Below are positions 17,166 to 25,224 of a stretch of 64,000 nucleotides of DNA, one piece after another; within the stretch, counting starts at the first letter, position 1, and every line of letters begins with the position of its first letter. Location: contig JAGKTY010000001.1 in NCBI GenBank assembly GCA_021153185.1, positions 62,001-126,000 on the forward strand. Reading direction: 5' to 3'. The notes below the pieces were generated by a model, which worked only from the letters and a program-made list of their open reading frames with translations, was not told the origin of the DNA and did no database searches. A program made the position numbers and the translations under genes. The stretch comes from Lachnospiraceae bacterium. GTDB lineage: Bacteria; Bacillota; Clostridia; Lachnospirales; Lachnospiraceae.

Positions 17166-18884
17166 ATGGAGAATAAGAAGAGAAGGAGTATACTTGTCGA
17201 ACTGCTTGCAATCGGCATGATTCCGCTCATCATTACAACGTTTCTGATTGTCATGATTGCGCAGGGAGCCATGAAGCAAGGTATGCTTTCAGAGAGTATG
17301 GAAGGCTTAAAAGAGCTTTCGGTTTCGATTATGGCAGCATATGAACTGGTTGAAGGAGATTATCATCTTCAGGATGATCAGCTGTACAAAGGTGACCGCA
17401 ATCTTTCTGCGGATGTAGAGTTGATTGATGGATTCACAGCCGGCTCTGATGCGGAGGTTACATTGTTTTATGGAGATACCCGTTATGTAACGACACTGAC
17501 GGATAAGGCATCCGGCGAGCGTATTGTCGGTACACAGTGTAGTCCGGAGGTTAAGGCGGCTGTTCTTGACGGCGGGGAAGAGTTTGAGTCAGATGATGTA
17601 TTAATCAATGGAGATCAGTATTGTGCGGTTTATATTCCGCTCAAGGATTCATCCGGCGCAGTGATTGGTATGGCATTTGCCGGCAGGCCGACTGCAGACA
17701 TTAATAAAGAAGTGTCACAAAAGAGAATCATCATTTTTGCAATCAGCTTTGTGACATTGGTTTTAGCAGGCATATATATCGTATTCAGCGGCGGCAGAAT
17801 TTCGCGTGCTGTATTGGAAGCAAAGCAGCTTCTTATTTCTTATACCAATGGTGATATGATGATGCGCCCGACGGATAGTATGGTGAACCGCAAAGACGAG
17901 CTCGGAGAGATGGGTGCCAATTTTGAGATGTACAGAGAAACATTATCTGCAATTGTCCGCGGCATTAGTGACGGTGCGACGATGCTTGCCCAGACAGGCG
18001 GACAGTTAGATAGTATGGCGGCACAGACAGATGCAACAGCAAACGAAATCAGTTCGGCGGTGGAAGGAATCAGCGCAGGTGCAATTTCACAGGCAGAGGA
18101 TGTGGAAACAGCCAATATCAATGTTTCCGCAATCGGAGAGCAGATTTCCAACATTGCCAACAAGGTGTATGCACTCAATGAGCTTTCAAACAATATGAAT
18201 CAGGCCGGTGCGGCTTCTCACAAGATGATTCAGGAGCTTATGGCATCAAGCAATAAGACAATGGGTGCAATCGAGAGTATTGATGTACAGGTTAAGGCAA
18301 CCAATATTGCTGCAGGCAAGATCAGTGAGGCAATCAGCGCGATTTCATCAATTGCTTCCCAGACGAATCTCCTTTCATTAAATGCCAGCATCGAGGCTGC
18401 AAGAGCGGGTGAACAGGGACGAGGCTTTGCCGTTGTTGCTGCCGAAATCAGTAAGCTTGCAGAGGAATCTGCACAGTCAGCCAAAGAGATTGATGAGATT
18501 GTCACAAGATTGACTGAGGAAGCAACGAGATCTGTTCAGGCGATGGATGAGATGCGTGCTATCATGAAAGAGCAGGAAGAGAAGCTTAGCAGTACGACGC
18601 AGAAGTTTGATGAGATTACAGACGGTATCGCAGCAACGAAGGTTTCTGCTGAAGAAATCAAAGACCTTACAGTTGCATGTAACGAATCAAGAGAGCGTAT
18701 TGTTGACATTATGTCAGATCTTTCAGCGATTTCTGAAGAAAATGCAGCATCTGCACAGGAGACAACCGCTTCTATGGAAGAGTTAAATGCCACAATCAAC
18801 ATGCTTGCAGGGGAAGCAAAGAAAGTAAATGATATGGCAGAAGATCTCGAGCGTAAGATGGCATTCTTTACAATTGATGCATGA
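17166..18884 (+). CDS. Methyl-accepting chemotaxis protein with extracellular cache domain
   Basis: 572 aa. TM1 (about 13-37) is followed by a single-cache-like sensor (about 40-185, including GTQCSPEVKAAVLDGG and GAVIGMAFAGRP), TM2 (about 190-210), a HAMP linker and a long cytoplasmic coiled coil. The hairpin tip binding CheA/CheW is conserved (QTNLLSLNASIEAARAGEQG, about 396-415). The ligand is unknown. It is a lone receptor; no che or flagellar genes are nearby. It has its own promoter and terminator and splits spoVAC from spoVAD. Confidence 0.93.
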   Translation: MENKKRRSILVELLAIGMIPLIITTFLIVMIAQGAMKQGMLSESMEGLKELSVSIMAAYELVEGDYHLQDDQLYKGDRNLSADVELIDGFTAGSDAEVTLFYGDTRYVTTLTDKASGERIVGTQCSPEVKAAVLDGGEEFESDDVLINGDQYCAVYIPLKDSSGAVIGMAFAGRPTADINKEVSQKRIIIFAISFVTLVLAGIYIVFSGGRISRAVLEAKQLLISYTNGDMMMRPTDSMVNRKDELGEMGANFEMYRETLSAIVRGISDGATMLAQTGGQLDSMAAQTDATANEISSAVEGISAGAISQAEDVETANINVSAIGEQISNIANKVYALNELSNNMNQAGAASHKMIQELMASSNKTMGAIESIDVQVKATNIAAGKISEAISAISSIASQTNLLSLNASIEAARAGEQGRGFAVVAAEISKLAEESAQSAKEIDEIVTRLTEEATRSVQAMDEMRAIMKEQEEKLSSTTQKFDEITDGIAATKVSAEEIKDLTVACNESRERIVDIMSDLSAISEENAASAQETTASMEELNATINMLAGEAKKVNDMAEDLERKMAFFTIDA

Positions 18885-18954
18885 TAGGTGATTACAATCT
18901 ACATACAAGAAATACGATGTCATAGCGTATGAATGACAGGGCATAATAATCCCC

Positions 18955-18982
18955 CATCTGATTTCAGTTTTGAAATCAGATG
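18955..18982. terminator. Bidirectional-type hairpin between chemoreceptor and rsmH
   Basis: A perfect 12-bp stem (CATCTGATTTCA / TGAAATCAGATG) with a GTTT loop sits between convergent genes. The T-tracts on both strands are weak, so termination strength is uncertain. Confidence 0.65.
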
Positions 18983-19007
18983 AGGGATTTTGTGTTGTGA
19001 TGTATTA

Positions 19008-20075
19008 TTAACAAATCGGGATATCACTTCTGACTGCATAGCGGAGCTTCGTGGAGCGGGACCTCGGATTCCTTAAGCATTCCTCTTTTGACGGCCTGAT
19101 GACATCGCTGCTGATTTCCGAAAAGATGCCATCCTTTTTGAACTGTTTAAACGCCTGTTTGACAAGTCTGTCTTCTCCGGAATGGAAGGTCAGAATTGCC
19201 ACGCGGCCGCCGGGTGCCATGACGCCGGGAAGGTCCTCCAAAAAACGGTAGAGAACTTCAAACTCGCTGTTTACGTCAATGCGAAGCGCCTGAAAGGTTC
19301 GCGCGCAACATTTTTTAATTTGTTCCTCACGTTCCTTTTCCGGAAGATGCGAAAGTGCTTTGGTGATTGCTTCTTTCAGCTGAAGTGTTGTGTTCATCTG
19401 TCCCTTTTTCACTTCATTCATGACGGCTTTGGAAATCTCTCTGGCATACGGCTCGTCCGAATTTTCAATAAGCATGCCTTCCAATTCTTTTAACGTAATC
19501 TGTTTCAGCCGCTCAGCCGCGCTGTCGCCCCGGCTTTGATCAAGGCGCAGATCAAGTGGGCCTTCAACTTTATACGTAAAACCGCGTTTGGGATTATCAA
19601 TCTGCATGGAGCTGACACCGAGATCGGCAAGCAGGAAATCAAATAATCCCTTTTGACCGGAAACGTCTGCAATATTGGCAAAGTTGGTCTGTATAACCGA
19701 AAGAACCGATTCGTCATACCCTGCATCGCGTAGCCTCTTTTCTGTTTTGACAATTTCTTCTGCATCAATATCAAGCGCAGTCAGATGCCCCTCACCCTTT
19801 AGTGCCTGAAGCATTTTGGAAGTATGTCCGCCATAGCCGAGCGTTGCATCAAGACCATTCATGCCGGGCCTGATCCGTAAAACGTCCAGTATTTCATCCA
19901 CCATAATCGGGATATGCATTCCTGCAGGTGTTGAGCCTTTGCTTGTCACCTTCTCGATGATATCACTATATTTCTCAGGATTATGTTCTTTGTATTTTTC
20001 TTCAAAGCGCTTTGGGTGCGTACCGCTGTAACGCACACGCCGTTTATGAGGTGTATTTGTATTTTGCTGTTCCAT
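19008..20075 (-). CDS. rsmH: 16S rRNA (cytosine-1402-N4)-methyltransferase RsmH, extended form
   Basis: 355-aa SAM-dependent methyltransferase. After a basic N-terminal extension of about 50 residues (rich in Arg, Lys and His), the RsmH core starts at HIPIMVDEILDVL. It has the SAM motif DATLGYGGHT, then LLADLGVSSMQID, RGFTY, FQALRIDVNSE and TFHSGEDRLVK. Most bacteria encode rsmH in the mra/fts division cluster and without the extension. Standing alone between two + strand genes, this may be a second copy in the genome. It has its own - strand promoter. Confidence 0.9.
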   Translation of the reverse strand: MEQQNTNTPHKRRVRYSGTHPKRFEEKYKEHNPEKYSDIIEKVTSKGSTPAGMHIPIMVDEILDVLRIRPGMNGLDATLGYGGHTSKMLQALKGEGHLTALDIDAEEIVKTEKRLRDAGYDESVLSVIQTNFANIADVSGQKGLFDFLLADLGVSSMQIDNPKRGFTYKVEGPLDLRLDQSRGDSAAERLKQITLKELEGMLIENSDEPYAREISKAVMNEVKKGQMNTTLQLKEAITKALSHLPEKEREEQIKKCCARTFQALRIDVNSEFEVLYRFLEDLPGVMAPGGRVAILTFHSGEDRLVKQAFKQFKKDGIFSEISSDVIRPSKEECLRNPRSRSTKLRYAVRSDIPIC

Positions 20076-20110
20076 GTCAATATCCTTTTCATCTGATACA
20101 TTATAGCGCT

Positions 20111-20140
20111 AGTATACATGGAAATGCGCCGTAGCGTCAA
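20111..20140 (-). promoter_or_regulatory. Sigma-A-type promoter of rsmH
   Basis: Read on the - strand: TTGACG (20140-20135), an 18-bp spacer and TATACT (20116-20111). A further TATAAT lies 5 bp downstream. Confidence 0.6.
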
Positions 20141-20246
20141 ATTCTTTATCGAGGGCGTTTTTTCTATAATTGGATGATACAATTCGAATATTGTGCAAAA
20201 AAGATAAAATCAAGTGCAATCGTATAAAAAAATGTCTAAGAAATGG

Positions 20247-20258
20247 ATTGTATACAAT
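20247..20258. promoter_or_regulatory. Perfect palindrome upstream of citrate synthase, possible operator
   Basis: ATTGTATACAAT reads the same on both strands. Its core TTGTATACAA is the core of the known GntR gluconate-repressor operator in Bacillus, so a GntR-family regulator is a reasonable guess. It lies 5 bp upstream of the better -35 candidate for gltA. Confidence 0.35.
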
Positions 20259-20263
20259 AATAC

Positions 20264-20292
20264 TTGCATTTTTTTGACGAATCATGTATTCT
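20264..20292 (+). promoter_or_regulatory. Candidate promoter of gltA
   Basis: TTGCAT (20264-20269), a 17-bp spacer and TATTCT (20287-20292). A rival reading is TTGACG (20274) with TAAGAT at 19 bp. Both are imperfect. Confidence 0.35.
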
Positions 20293-20326
20293 TAAATCTA
20301 AGATAGGGTTAGAGGAGATGATGTAA

Positions 20327-21751
20327 ATGGAAACACCTTCTATGATGAGATTAGGTGCAAACCAGGATCTGGAATTTGAGGAGCTTGTGCGTAACTGCAT
20401 GAAAAGTGGTGAGATTGACCAGAGCCTGTATACGAAATTCGATGTAAAAAGAGGATTGCGTGATTCCAATGGTAAAGGTGTCCTGACAGGACTTACGGAA
20501 GTGTCAGACGTTGTATCAACCAAGCTGATGCCTGACGGAACGCGTATGCCGATTGACGGTAAATTGTATTTCCAGGGAATTGATGTGGAGGAACTCATTG
20601 CCGGAAATGCGCAAAAACGGTTTATGTTTGAAGAGGCGACGTACCTTCTTTTATTTGGTAAGCTTCCGGCAGAGAGGGAACTGAAGGCGTTTAACGAGAT
20701 TTTGGCGAGTCTGCGCGAGTTGTCCGGACAGTTTGTGCGCGATGTTATCTTAAAGGCACCGCCTGCCAATTTGATGAATGCCCTTCAGAAGTGTATTGTA
20801 CTGTTGTATTCCTATGATGAGAATCCGGATGGCGTTGATATTCCGAACGTACTTCGCCAGTCGCTGCAGCTGATTGCAAAGATGCCGATGATGGCAGTTT
20901 ATTCTTATTATGCATACAGACATTTTCATTTAAATAAGACACTTTTGATTCGTCCGCCAAAGCCGGAGTACTCGACTGCTGAGAACATTCTTTATATGAT
21001 TCGCAAAGATGGCAAGTTTACGGCACTTGAAGCAAAGGTTTTGGATGTGGCACTTGTGCTTCATGCTGAGCACGGTGGCGGTAATAACTCAACATTTACG
21101 AACCATGTGGTAACATCATCCGGAACAGATACGTATTCTGCTGTGGCGGCATCGATGTCCTCCCTAAAAGGACCAAGACACGGTGGTGCAAACCTCAAGG
21201 TTATGCAGATGTTTGATGACTTAAAGGCGAATGTCAAGGATATCAATGACGAAGCAGAGCTAACGAATTATTTAACCCGCATTTTGGATAAAGAAGCATT
21301 TGACGGCGCGGGTCTCATTTATGGTATGGGACATGCTGTTTATACCGATTCCGATCCGCGTGAGGTTATTTTGAAATCGTATGCAGAGAAGCTCTCAGAG
21401 GCAAAAGGCTTCGAAAAGGAATTTGCGCTTTATGATAAGGTTGAAAAAATTTCTGCAGGACTGATTGCAGAGCGAAGACATTTGTTTAAACCAATTTGTG
21501 CAAACGTCGATTTTTACAGCGGTTTTGTATATACGATGCTTGGCATCCCAAGAGAGCTCTACACGCCAATCTTCGCGATGAGCCGTATTTCGGGTTGGAG
21601 TGCACACCGCTTGGAGGAGCTCATTAACAAAGGAAAAATCATCCGTCCGGCGTATATGTTTGTCGGAAATCATCGAAACTATCATTCCATGGATGAGCGT
21701 CAGGATGATTTTGCCGTACCAACAACAGATATTGATGCGATTGAGGAATAA
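20327..21751 (+). CDS. gltA: Citrate (or 2-methylcitrate) synthase
   Basis: 474 aa, catalysing condensation of acetyl-CoA with oxaloacetate. The catalytic triad is visible: His in LHAEHGGGNNS (about 247), His in GMGHAVY (about 337) and Asp in ANVDFYSG (about 395). It is longer than Bacillus CitZ by about 100 residues at the N-terminus, a form common in Clostridia. No aconitase or isocitrate dehydrogenase is adjacent, so a role in glutamate precursor supply is inferred. It has its own promoter region and terminator and so is probably monocistronic. Confidence 0.93.
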   Translation: METPSMMRLGANQDLEFEELVRNCMKSGEIDQSLYTKFDVKRGLRDSNGKGVLTGLTEVSDVVSTKLMPDGTRMPIDGKLYFQGIDVEELIAGNAQKRFMFEEATYLLLFGKLPAERELKAFNEILASLRELSGQFVRDVILKAPPANLMNALQKCIVLLYSYDENPDGVDIPNVLRQSLQLIAKMPMMAVYSYYAYRHFHLNKTLLIRPPKPEYSTAENILYMIRKDGKFTALEAKVLDVALVLHAEHGGGNNSTFTNHVVTSSGTDTYSAVAASMSSLKGPRHGGANLKVMQMFDDLKANVKDINDEAELTNYLTRILDKEAFDGAGLIYGMGHAVYTDSDPREVILKSYAEKLSEAKGFEKEFALYDKVEKISAGLIAERRHLFKPICANVDFYSGFVYTMLGIPRELYTPIFAMSRISGWSAHRLEELINKGKIIRPAYMFVGNHRNYHSMDERQDDFAVPTTDIDAIEE

Positions 21752-21774
21752 TGAGGATCGCATACAAATAAGAG

Positions 21775-21811
21775 AAAACCGTGATTTCTGAGAAGAGGTC
21801 ATGGTTTTTTT
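21775..21811 (+). terminator. Rho-independent terminator after gltA
   Basis: AAAACCGTGA / TCATGGTTTT with one G-T pair, followed by T residues. Confidence 0.75.
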
Positions 21812-21843
21812 GTTATGGAAACAGGGCAAATGTCCATCATGCT
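21812..21843 (+). repeat. Dispersed 32-bp repeat, copy 1
   Basis: It begins GTTATGGAAACAGGG right after the gltA terminator. It matches 51319-51350 at 26 of 32 positions, and the second copy also lies directly after a terminator. The end (TGTCCATCATGCT) is shared with the element at 26291. Confidence 0.55.
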
Positions 21844-21887
21844 GAAATTGTGTCTAAAGCGACTTGAAAAAAGTTTTATATTTCCTA

Positions 21888-21916
21888 TTGACAAAGTGGG
21901 AATATAGGAGTATAAC
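21888..21916 (+). promoter_or_regulatory. Strong sigma-A-type promoter of metY
   Basis: Consensus TTGACA (21888-21893), a 17-bp spacer and TATAAC (21911-21916). Confidence 0.78.
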
Positions 21917-21930
21917 AATATCAACAGGTT

Positions 21931-21955
21931 AATTCCTAGGAAACAAATAGGAATA
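21931..21955. promoter_or_regulatory. Inverted repeat in metY leader, possible cysteine-regulator site
   Basis: ATTCCTA and TAGGAAT face each other across 9 bp, just downstream of the promoter. A second pair of the same hexamer (TCCTAT at 21883, ATAGGA at 21904) brackets the -35. Sites of this type are used by Rrf2-family regulators such as CymR or IscR; that assignment is inference. No SAM riboswitch or T-box is apparent. Confidence 0.4.
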
Positions 21956-21979
21956 TAGTGAAAAGTGGAGGGAAGCAAT

Positions 21980-23287
21980 ATGAGCAAAAAAAGTTTTACA
22001 GAAAGAAATCTAAAATTTGAGACACTACAGTTACACGTTGGACAGGAAACCGCAGATCCGGTAACAGATGCGAGAGCTGTTCCGATTTATCAGACATCAA
22101 GCTTTGTCTTTCGGGATTGCCAGCATGCGGCAGACAGATTTGGCCTTAGAGATGCCGGTAACATTTACGGAAGACTGACGAATCCGACAGAAGATGTATT
22201 TGAGAAAAGAATCGCAGCACTTGAGGGTGGCGTTGCAGCACTTGCAGTCAGCTCAGGGGCAGCAGCCGTTACATATACGATTCAGAACTTAGCACTTGCG
22301 GGAGACCATATCGTTGCAGCCAAAAATATTTACGGAGGTACTTACAATTTACTCGCTCATACGCTTGTAGATTACGGGGTTGAGACAACAGTTGTCGATC
22401 CACTTGATGTAAGCGCCTTCGAAGCTGCAATCAAGGACAACACGAAAGCACTTTATATAGAGGCACTTGGAAATCCGAATTCTGAGGTGACAGATATCGA
22501 AGCACTTGCAAAGATAGCACATGCGCACAATATCCCGCTTGTTATCGATTCTACATTTGCAACACCATATTTGTTAAGACCAATCGAGTATGGTGCAGAC
22601 ATTGTCATCCATTCGGCAACCAAATTTATTGGCGGTCATGGTACCACAATCGGTGGTGTCATCATTGATGGCGGTAAATTTGACTGGAAGGCAAGTGGAA
22701 AGTTCCCACAGCTTACAGAGCCATGCGCAAGCTATCATGGTATCAGCTTTGCGGATGCAGCAGGTCCGGCAGCGTTTGTAACACGTATCAGAGCCATTTT
22801 ACTTCGCGATACAGGTGCAACGATTTCGCCATTCCATTCATGGATTTTCCTGCAGGGACTTGAGACATTATCACTGCGCGTAGAGCGTCATGTGGAAAAT
22901 GCGCTGAAGGTTGTAGAATATTTGAACAATCATCCGCTTGTAGAAAAAGTAAACCATCCTTCGGTTTCAACGGATCCGAAGCAGCAGGAGCTTTATAAGA
23001 AGTATTTCCCGAATGGCGGCGGAAGTATTTTCACATTTAATATCAAAGGAGATGGCAAAAAGACACAGGAGTTTATTGACAATCTTGCACTGTTTTCACT
23101 GCTTGCCAACGTGGCAGATGTGAAGTCGCTTGTGGTGCATCCTTATACGACGACACACTCACAGCTCAGTGAGCAGGAACTTGCAGAGCAGGGAATTGCA
23201 GAAAATACAGTCAGATTATCAATCGGAACAGAAAACATTGACGATATTATCGAGGACTTAGAGGAAGCATTTAAAGCGATTTCCTAA
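21980..23287 (+). CDS. metY: O-acetylhomoserine sulfhydrylase (aminocarboxypropyltransferase)
   Basis: 435-aa Cys/Met-metabolism PLP enzyme that makes homocysteine from O-acetylhomoserine and sulfide. The PLP lysine lies in SATKFIGGHGTT (about 215). YGRLTNPTEDVFEKRIAALE and the long form of the C-terminus (HPYTTTHSQLSEQE) are typical of MetY rather than MetB or MetC. ATG 21980 follows GGAGGG. cysK follows after a 51-bp gap without terminator, so the pair is likely one sulfur-assimilation operon. Confidence 0.9.
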   Translation: MSKKSFTERNLKFETLQLHVGQETADPVTDARAVPIYQTSSFVFRDCQHAADRFGLRDAGNIYGRLTNPTEDVFEKRIAALEGGVAALAVSSGAAAVTYTIQNLALAGDHIVAAKNIYGGTYNLLAHTLVDYGVETTVVDPLDVSAFEAAIKDNTKALYIEALGNPNSEVTDIEALAKIAHAHNIPLVIDSTFATPYLLRPIEYGADIVIHSATKFIGGHGTTIGGVIIDGGKFDWKASGKFPQLTEPCASYHGISFADAAGPAAFVTRIRAILLRDTGATISPFHSWIFLQGLETLSLRVERHVENALKVVEYLNNHPLVEKVNHPSVSTDPKQQELYKKYFPNGGGSIFTFNIKGDGKKTQEFIDNLALFSLLANVADVKSLVVHPYTTTHSQLSEQELAEQGIAENTVRLSIGTENIDDIIEDLEEAFKAIS

Positions 23288-23338
23288 GGAAGCTTTATCA
23301 AATCGTTATATCAGGTATCAGAAAGGAAGGATAGAAAC

Positions 23339-24271
23339 ATGGGAAAGATTTATGAGAGCGCAACAGAATTAATTGGAAAAACACCACTTGTACATTTTAG
23401 CAGTATTGAAAAGGCAAATGATGCACAGGCAACAATTTATGCCAAATTAGAGTATTTTAATCCGGCCGGTTCTGTCAAAGACCGTATTGCAAAAAGCATT
23501 ATTGATGATGCAGAGGCGTCAGGGAAACTGAAACCGGGCGGCACGATTATCGAGCCGACAAGCGGAAATACCGGAATTGGTCTTGCAGCCATTGCGGCAG
23601 CAAGAGGATACAGACTCATTATTGTGCTTCCGGAGACAATGAGTGTGGAACGAAGAAATATCATCAAAGCGTATGGCGCAGAGCTTGTGCTGACAGAGGG
23701 CTCAAAAGGTATGAAGGGTGCCATTGCAAAAGCAGAGGAGCTTCAGAAGGAGATTTCCGGCAGTATCATAGCAGGACAGTTCGTGAATCCGGCCAATCCA
23801 AAGGCACACAGAGAGACAACCGGACCGGAAATCTGGGAGGATACGGAAGGCAAGGTTGATATTTTTGTAGCCGGTGTCGGCACCGGCGGTACTGTGACAG
23901 GTGTCGGTGAGTATTTGAAGAGCAAAAATCCGAATGTTAAGATTGTGGCAGTTGAGCCGGAGACGAGTCCGGTGCTTTCAAAAGGTGAAGCAGGTGCACA
24001 CAAGATTCAGGGTATCGGTGCCGGATTTGTGCCGGAGGTTTTGAATACAACTATTTATGATGAGGTGCTTCCGATCAGCAATGAAGATGCATTTGCGTTT
24101 GGAAAACAGATTGCCAAAGAAGAGGGGGTGCTTGTCGGCATTTCATCAGGTGCGGCACTTGCGGCAGCAGTGAAGCTTGCAAAGCGTGAAGAAAACAAAG
24201 GCAAGAATATTGTTGTTCTTCTGCCTGACAGTGGTGACCGTTACTATTCAACAGATTTATTTGCAAATTAA
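23339..24271 (+). CDS. cysK: Cysteine synthase A (O-acetylserine sulfhydrylase)
   Basis: 310-aa PLP enzyme. The Schiff-base lysine is Lys47 in NPAGSVKDRI. The substrate loop TSGNTGIG and the PLP phosphate-binding run GTGGTVTGVG are present. Length and the C-terminus (LLPDSGDRYYSTDLF) are typical of CysK. The Shine-Dalgarno site is AAAGGAAGGA. It is downstream of metY and shares its promoter. Confidence 0.95.
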   Translation: MGKIYESATELIGKTPLVHFSSIEKANDAQATIYAKLEYFNPAGSVKDRIAKSIIDDAEASGKLKPGGTIIEPTSGNTGIGLAAIAAARGYRLIIVLPETMSVERRNIIKAYGAELVLTEGSKGMKGAIAKAEELQKEISGSIIAGQFVNPANPKAHRETTGPEIWEDTEGKVDIFVAGVGTGGTVTGVGEYLKSKNPNVKIVAVEPETSPVLSKGEAGAHKIQGIGAGFVPEVLNTTIYDEVLPISNEDAFAFGKQIAKEEGVLVGISSGAALAAAVKLAKREENKGKNIVVLLPDSGDRYYSTDLFAN

Positions 24272-24304
24272 TACGCTTCCACTTTTTTAATATATTTTCA
24301 TGAA

Positions 24305-24354
24305 GCCCGTTCTATGATATGCTTACAGATAGTAAGGAAATAGGACGGGTTTTT
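24305..24354 (+). terminator. Terminator-like hairpin ending at the truA start codon
   Basis: CCCGTTCTAT (24306-24315) pairs with ATAGGACGGG (24340-24349, one G-T pair), followed by five T residues that run straight into the truA ATG. The right arm contains the AGGA that would serve as truA ribosome binding site. A TATGAT (24313-24318) overlaps the left arm and could be a -10, but no good -35 is present. Confidence 0.6.
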
Positions 24355-25098
24355 ATGAATTATAAATTGATTGTCAGTTATGATGGAAGTCGCTATTACG
24401 GATGGGAGCACCAACCGGATAAGGATACGATTCAGGGAAGATTGGAAAATGTACTCGGGCGCATGTGCCAAAGGGAACCATCTGAGATGAAAATTATCGG
24501 TGCGGGGCGTACCGATGCGGGCGTGCATGCAAAGGGAATGGTCTGTAATGTCGTTATGGATGTTGACATGACGTGTGATGAGATTCTTAACTATGCCAAT
24601 CATTATCTTCCGGATGATATTGCTGTTTTGCAGGTGCGCGAGGCCTCAGAGCGGTTCCATGCCAGATACAATGCAATCGGCAAGACATACTGCTATACGT
24701 GCTATGCGGGTCGGGTGAAGACGATTTTTGACCGCAAATATGTGACAAGACTTGAGGAGATGCCGGACGTAGATAAGATGCAAAAGGCTGCAGCGGATCT
24801 TGTCGGACAGCATGATTTTCACAGCTTTTGTGCCAATCCGCGCATGAAGAAGTCAACGGTGCGCAAGGTGGATAAAATCGAAATCGTGCAGCGCAAAGGG
24901 TATATCACCTTTACTGTGCATGGTACGGGATTTTTGCAAAACATGGTCCGTATCATTGTCGGAACACTGCTTGAGGTCGGTTATGGCCGGATTGCGCCGG
25001 ATGCTATGCCTTCGATTCTCGAGGCAAAGGACAGAAAGCTTGCAGGACCGACTGCGCCGGCGCAGGGGCTTTGCCTTATGGAAGTCGATTATCAGTAA
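24355..25098 (+). CDS. truA: tRNA pseudouridine(38-40) synthase TruA
   Basis: 247 aa. The start MNYKLIVSYDGSRYYGW and the catalytic Asp54 in GAGRTDAGVHA are diagnostic. FLQNMVRIIVGTLLEVG lies near the C-terminus. The in-frame ATG at 24319 falls inside the hairpin loop and adds non-conserved residues, so I use 24355. It normally follows ecfA/ecfT or ribosomal genes; here it stands alone between cysK and spoVAD. Confidence 0.93.
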   Translation: MNYKLIVSYDGSRYYGWEHQPDKDTIQGRLENVLGRMCQREPSEMKIIGAGRTDAGVHAKGMVCNVVMDVDMTCDEILNYANHYLPDDIAVLQVREASERFHARYNAIGKTYCYTCYAGRVKTIFDRKYVTRLEEMPDVDKMQKAAADLVGQHDFHSFCANPRMKKSTVRKVDKIEIVQRKGYITFTVHGTGFLQNMVRIIVGTLLEVGYGRIAPDAMPSILEAKDRKLAGPTAPAQGLCLMEVDYQ

Positions 25099-25149
25099 AG
25101 TTAGCGTATGATAATATTTTTGATTCGGGCAATTAATTGAACTGCATAA

Positions 25150-25179
25150 GCATAGAATGAAAACCTCCGGGATACACTA
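25150..25179 (+). promoter_or_regulatory. Sigma-G-like promoter of spoVAD
   Basis: GCATA (25150-25154), an 18-bp spacer and TACACTA (25173-25179). The -10 context GGGATACACTA differs by one base from that of spoVAA (GGGACACACTA). The -10 lies within the left arm of the hairpin at 25162-25219. Confidence 0.5.
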
Positions 25180-25224
25180 AGGAAAATGCGTTAGACAGCA
25201 TAGTCGTGTATCGGAGGTTTTTTT
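25162..25224 (+). terminator. Terminator hairpin overlapping the spoVAD promoter and ribosome binding site
   Basis: AACCTCCG plus ATACAC (25162-25177, 2-nt bulge) pairs with GTGTAT plus CGGAGGTT (25206-25219), 14 bp in all with a 28-nt loop, followed by seven T residues ending at the spoVAD ATG. The right arm holds the GGAGG ribosome binding site. RNA started from the sigma-G-like promoter would lack the left arm. Confidence 0.75.

Noticed and set aside
21844..21979. SAM riboswitch or T-box upstream of metY
   Set aside because: The leader is only about 55 nt after the promoter, with no conserved riboswitch core or antiterminator.
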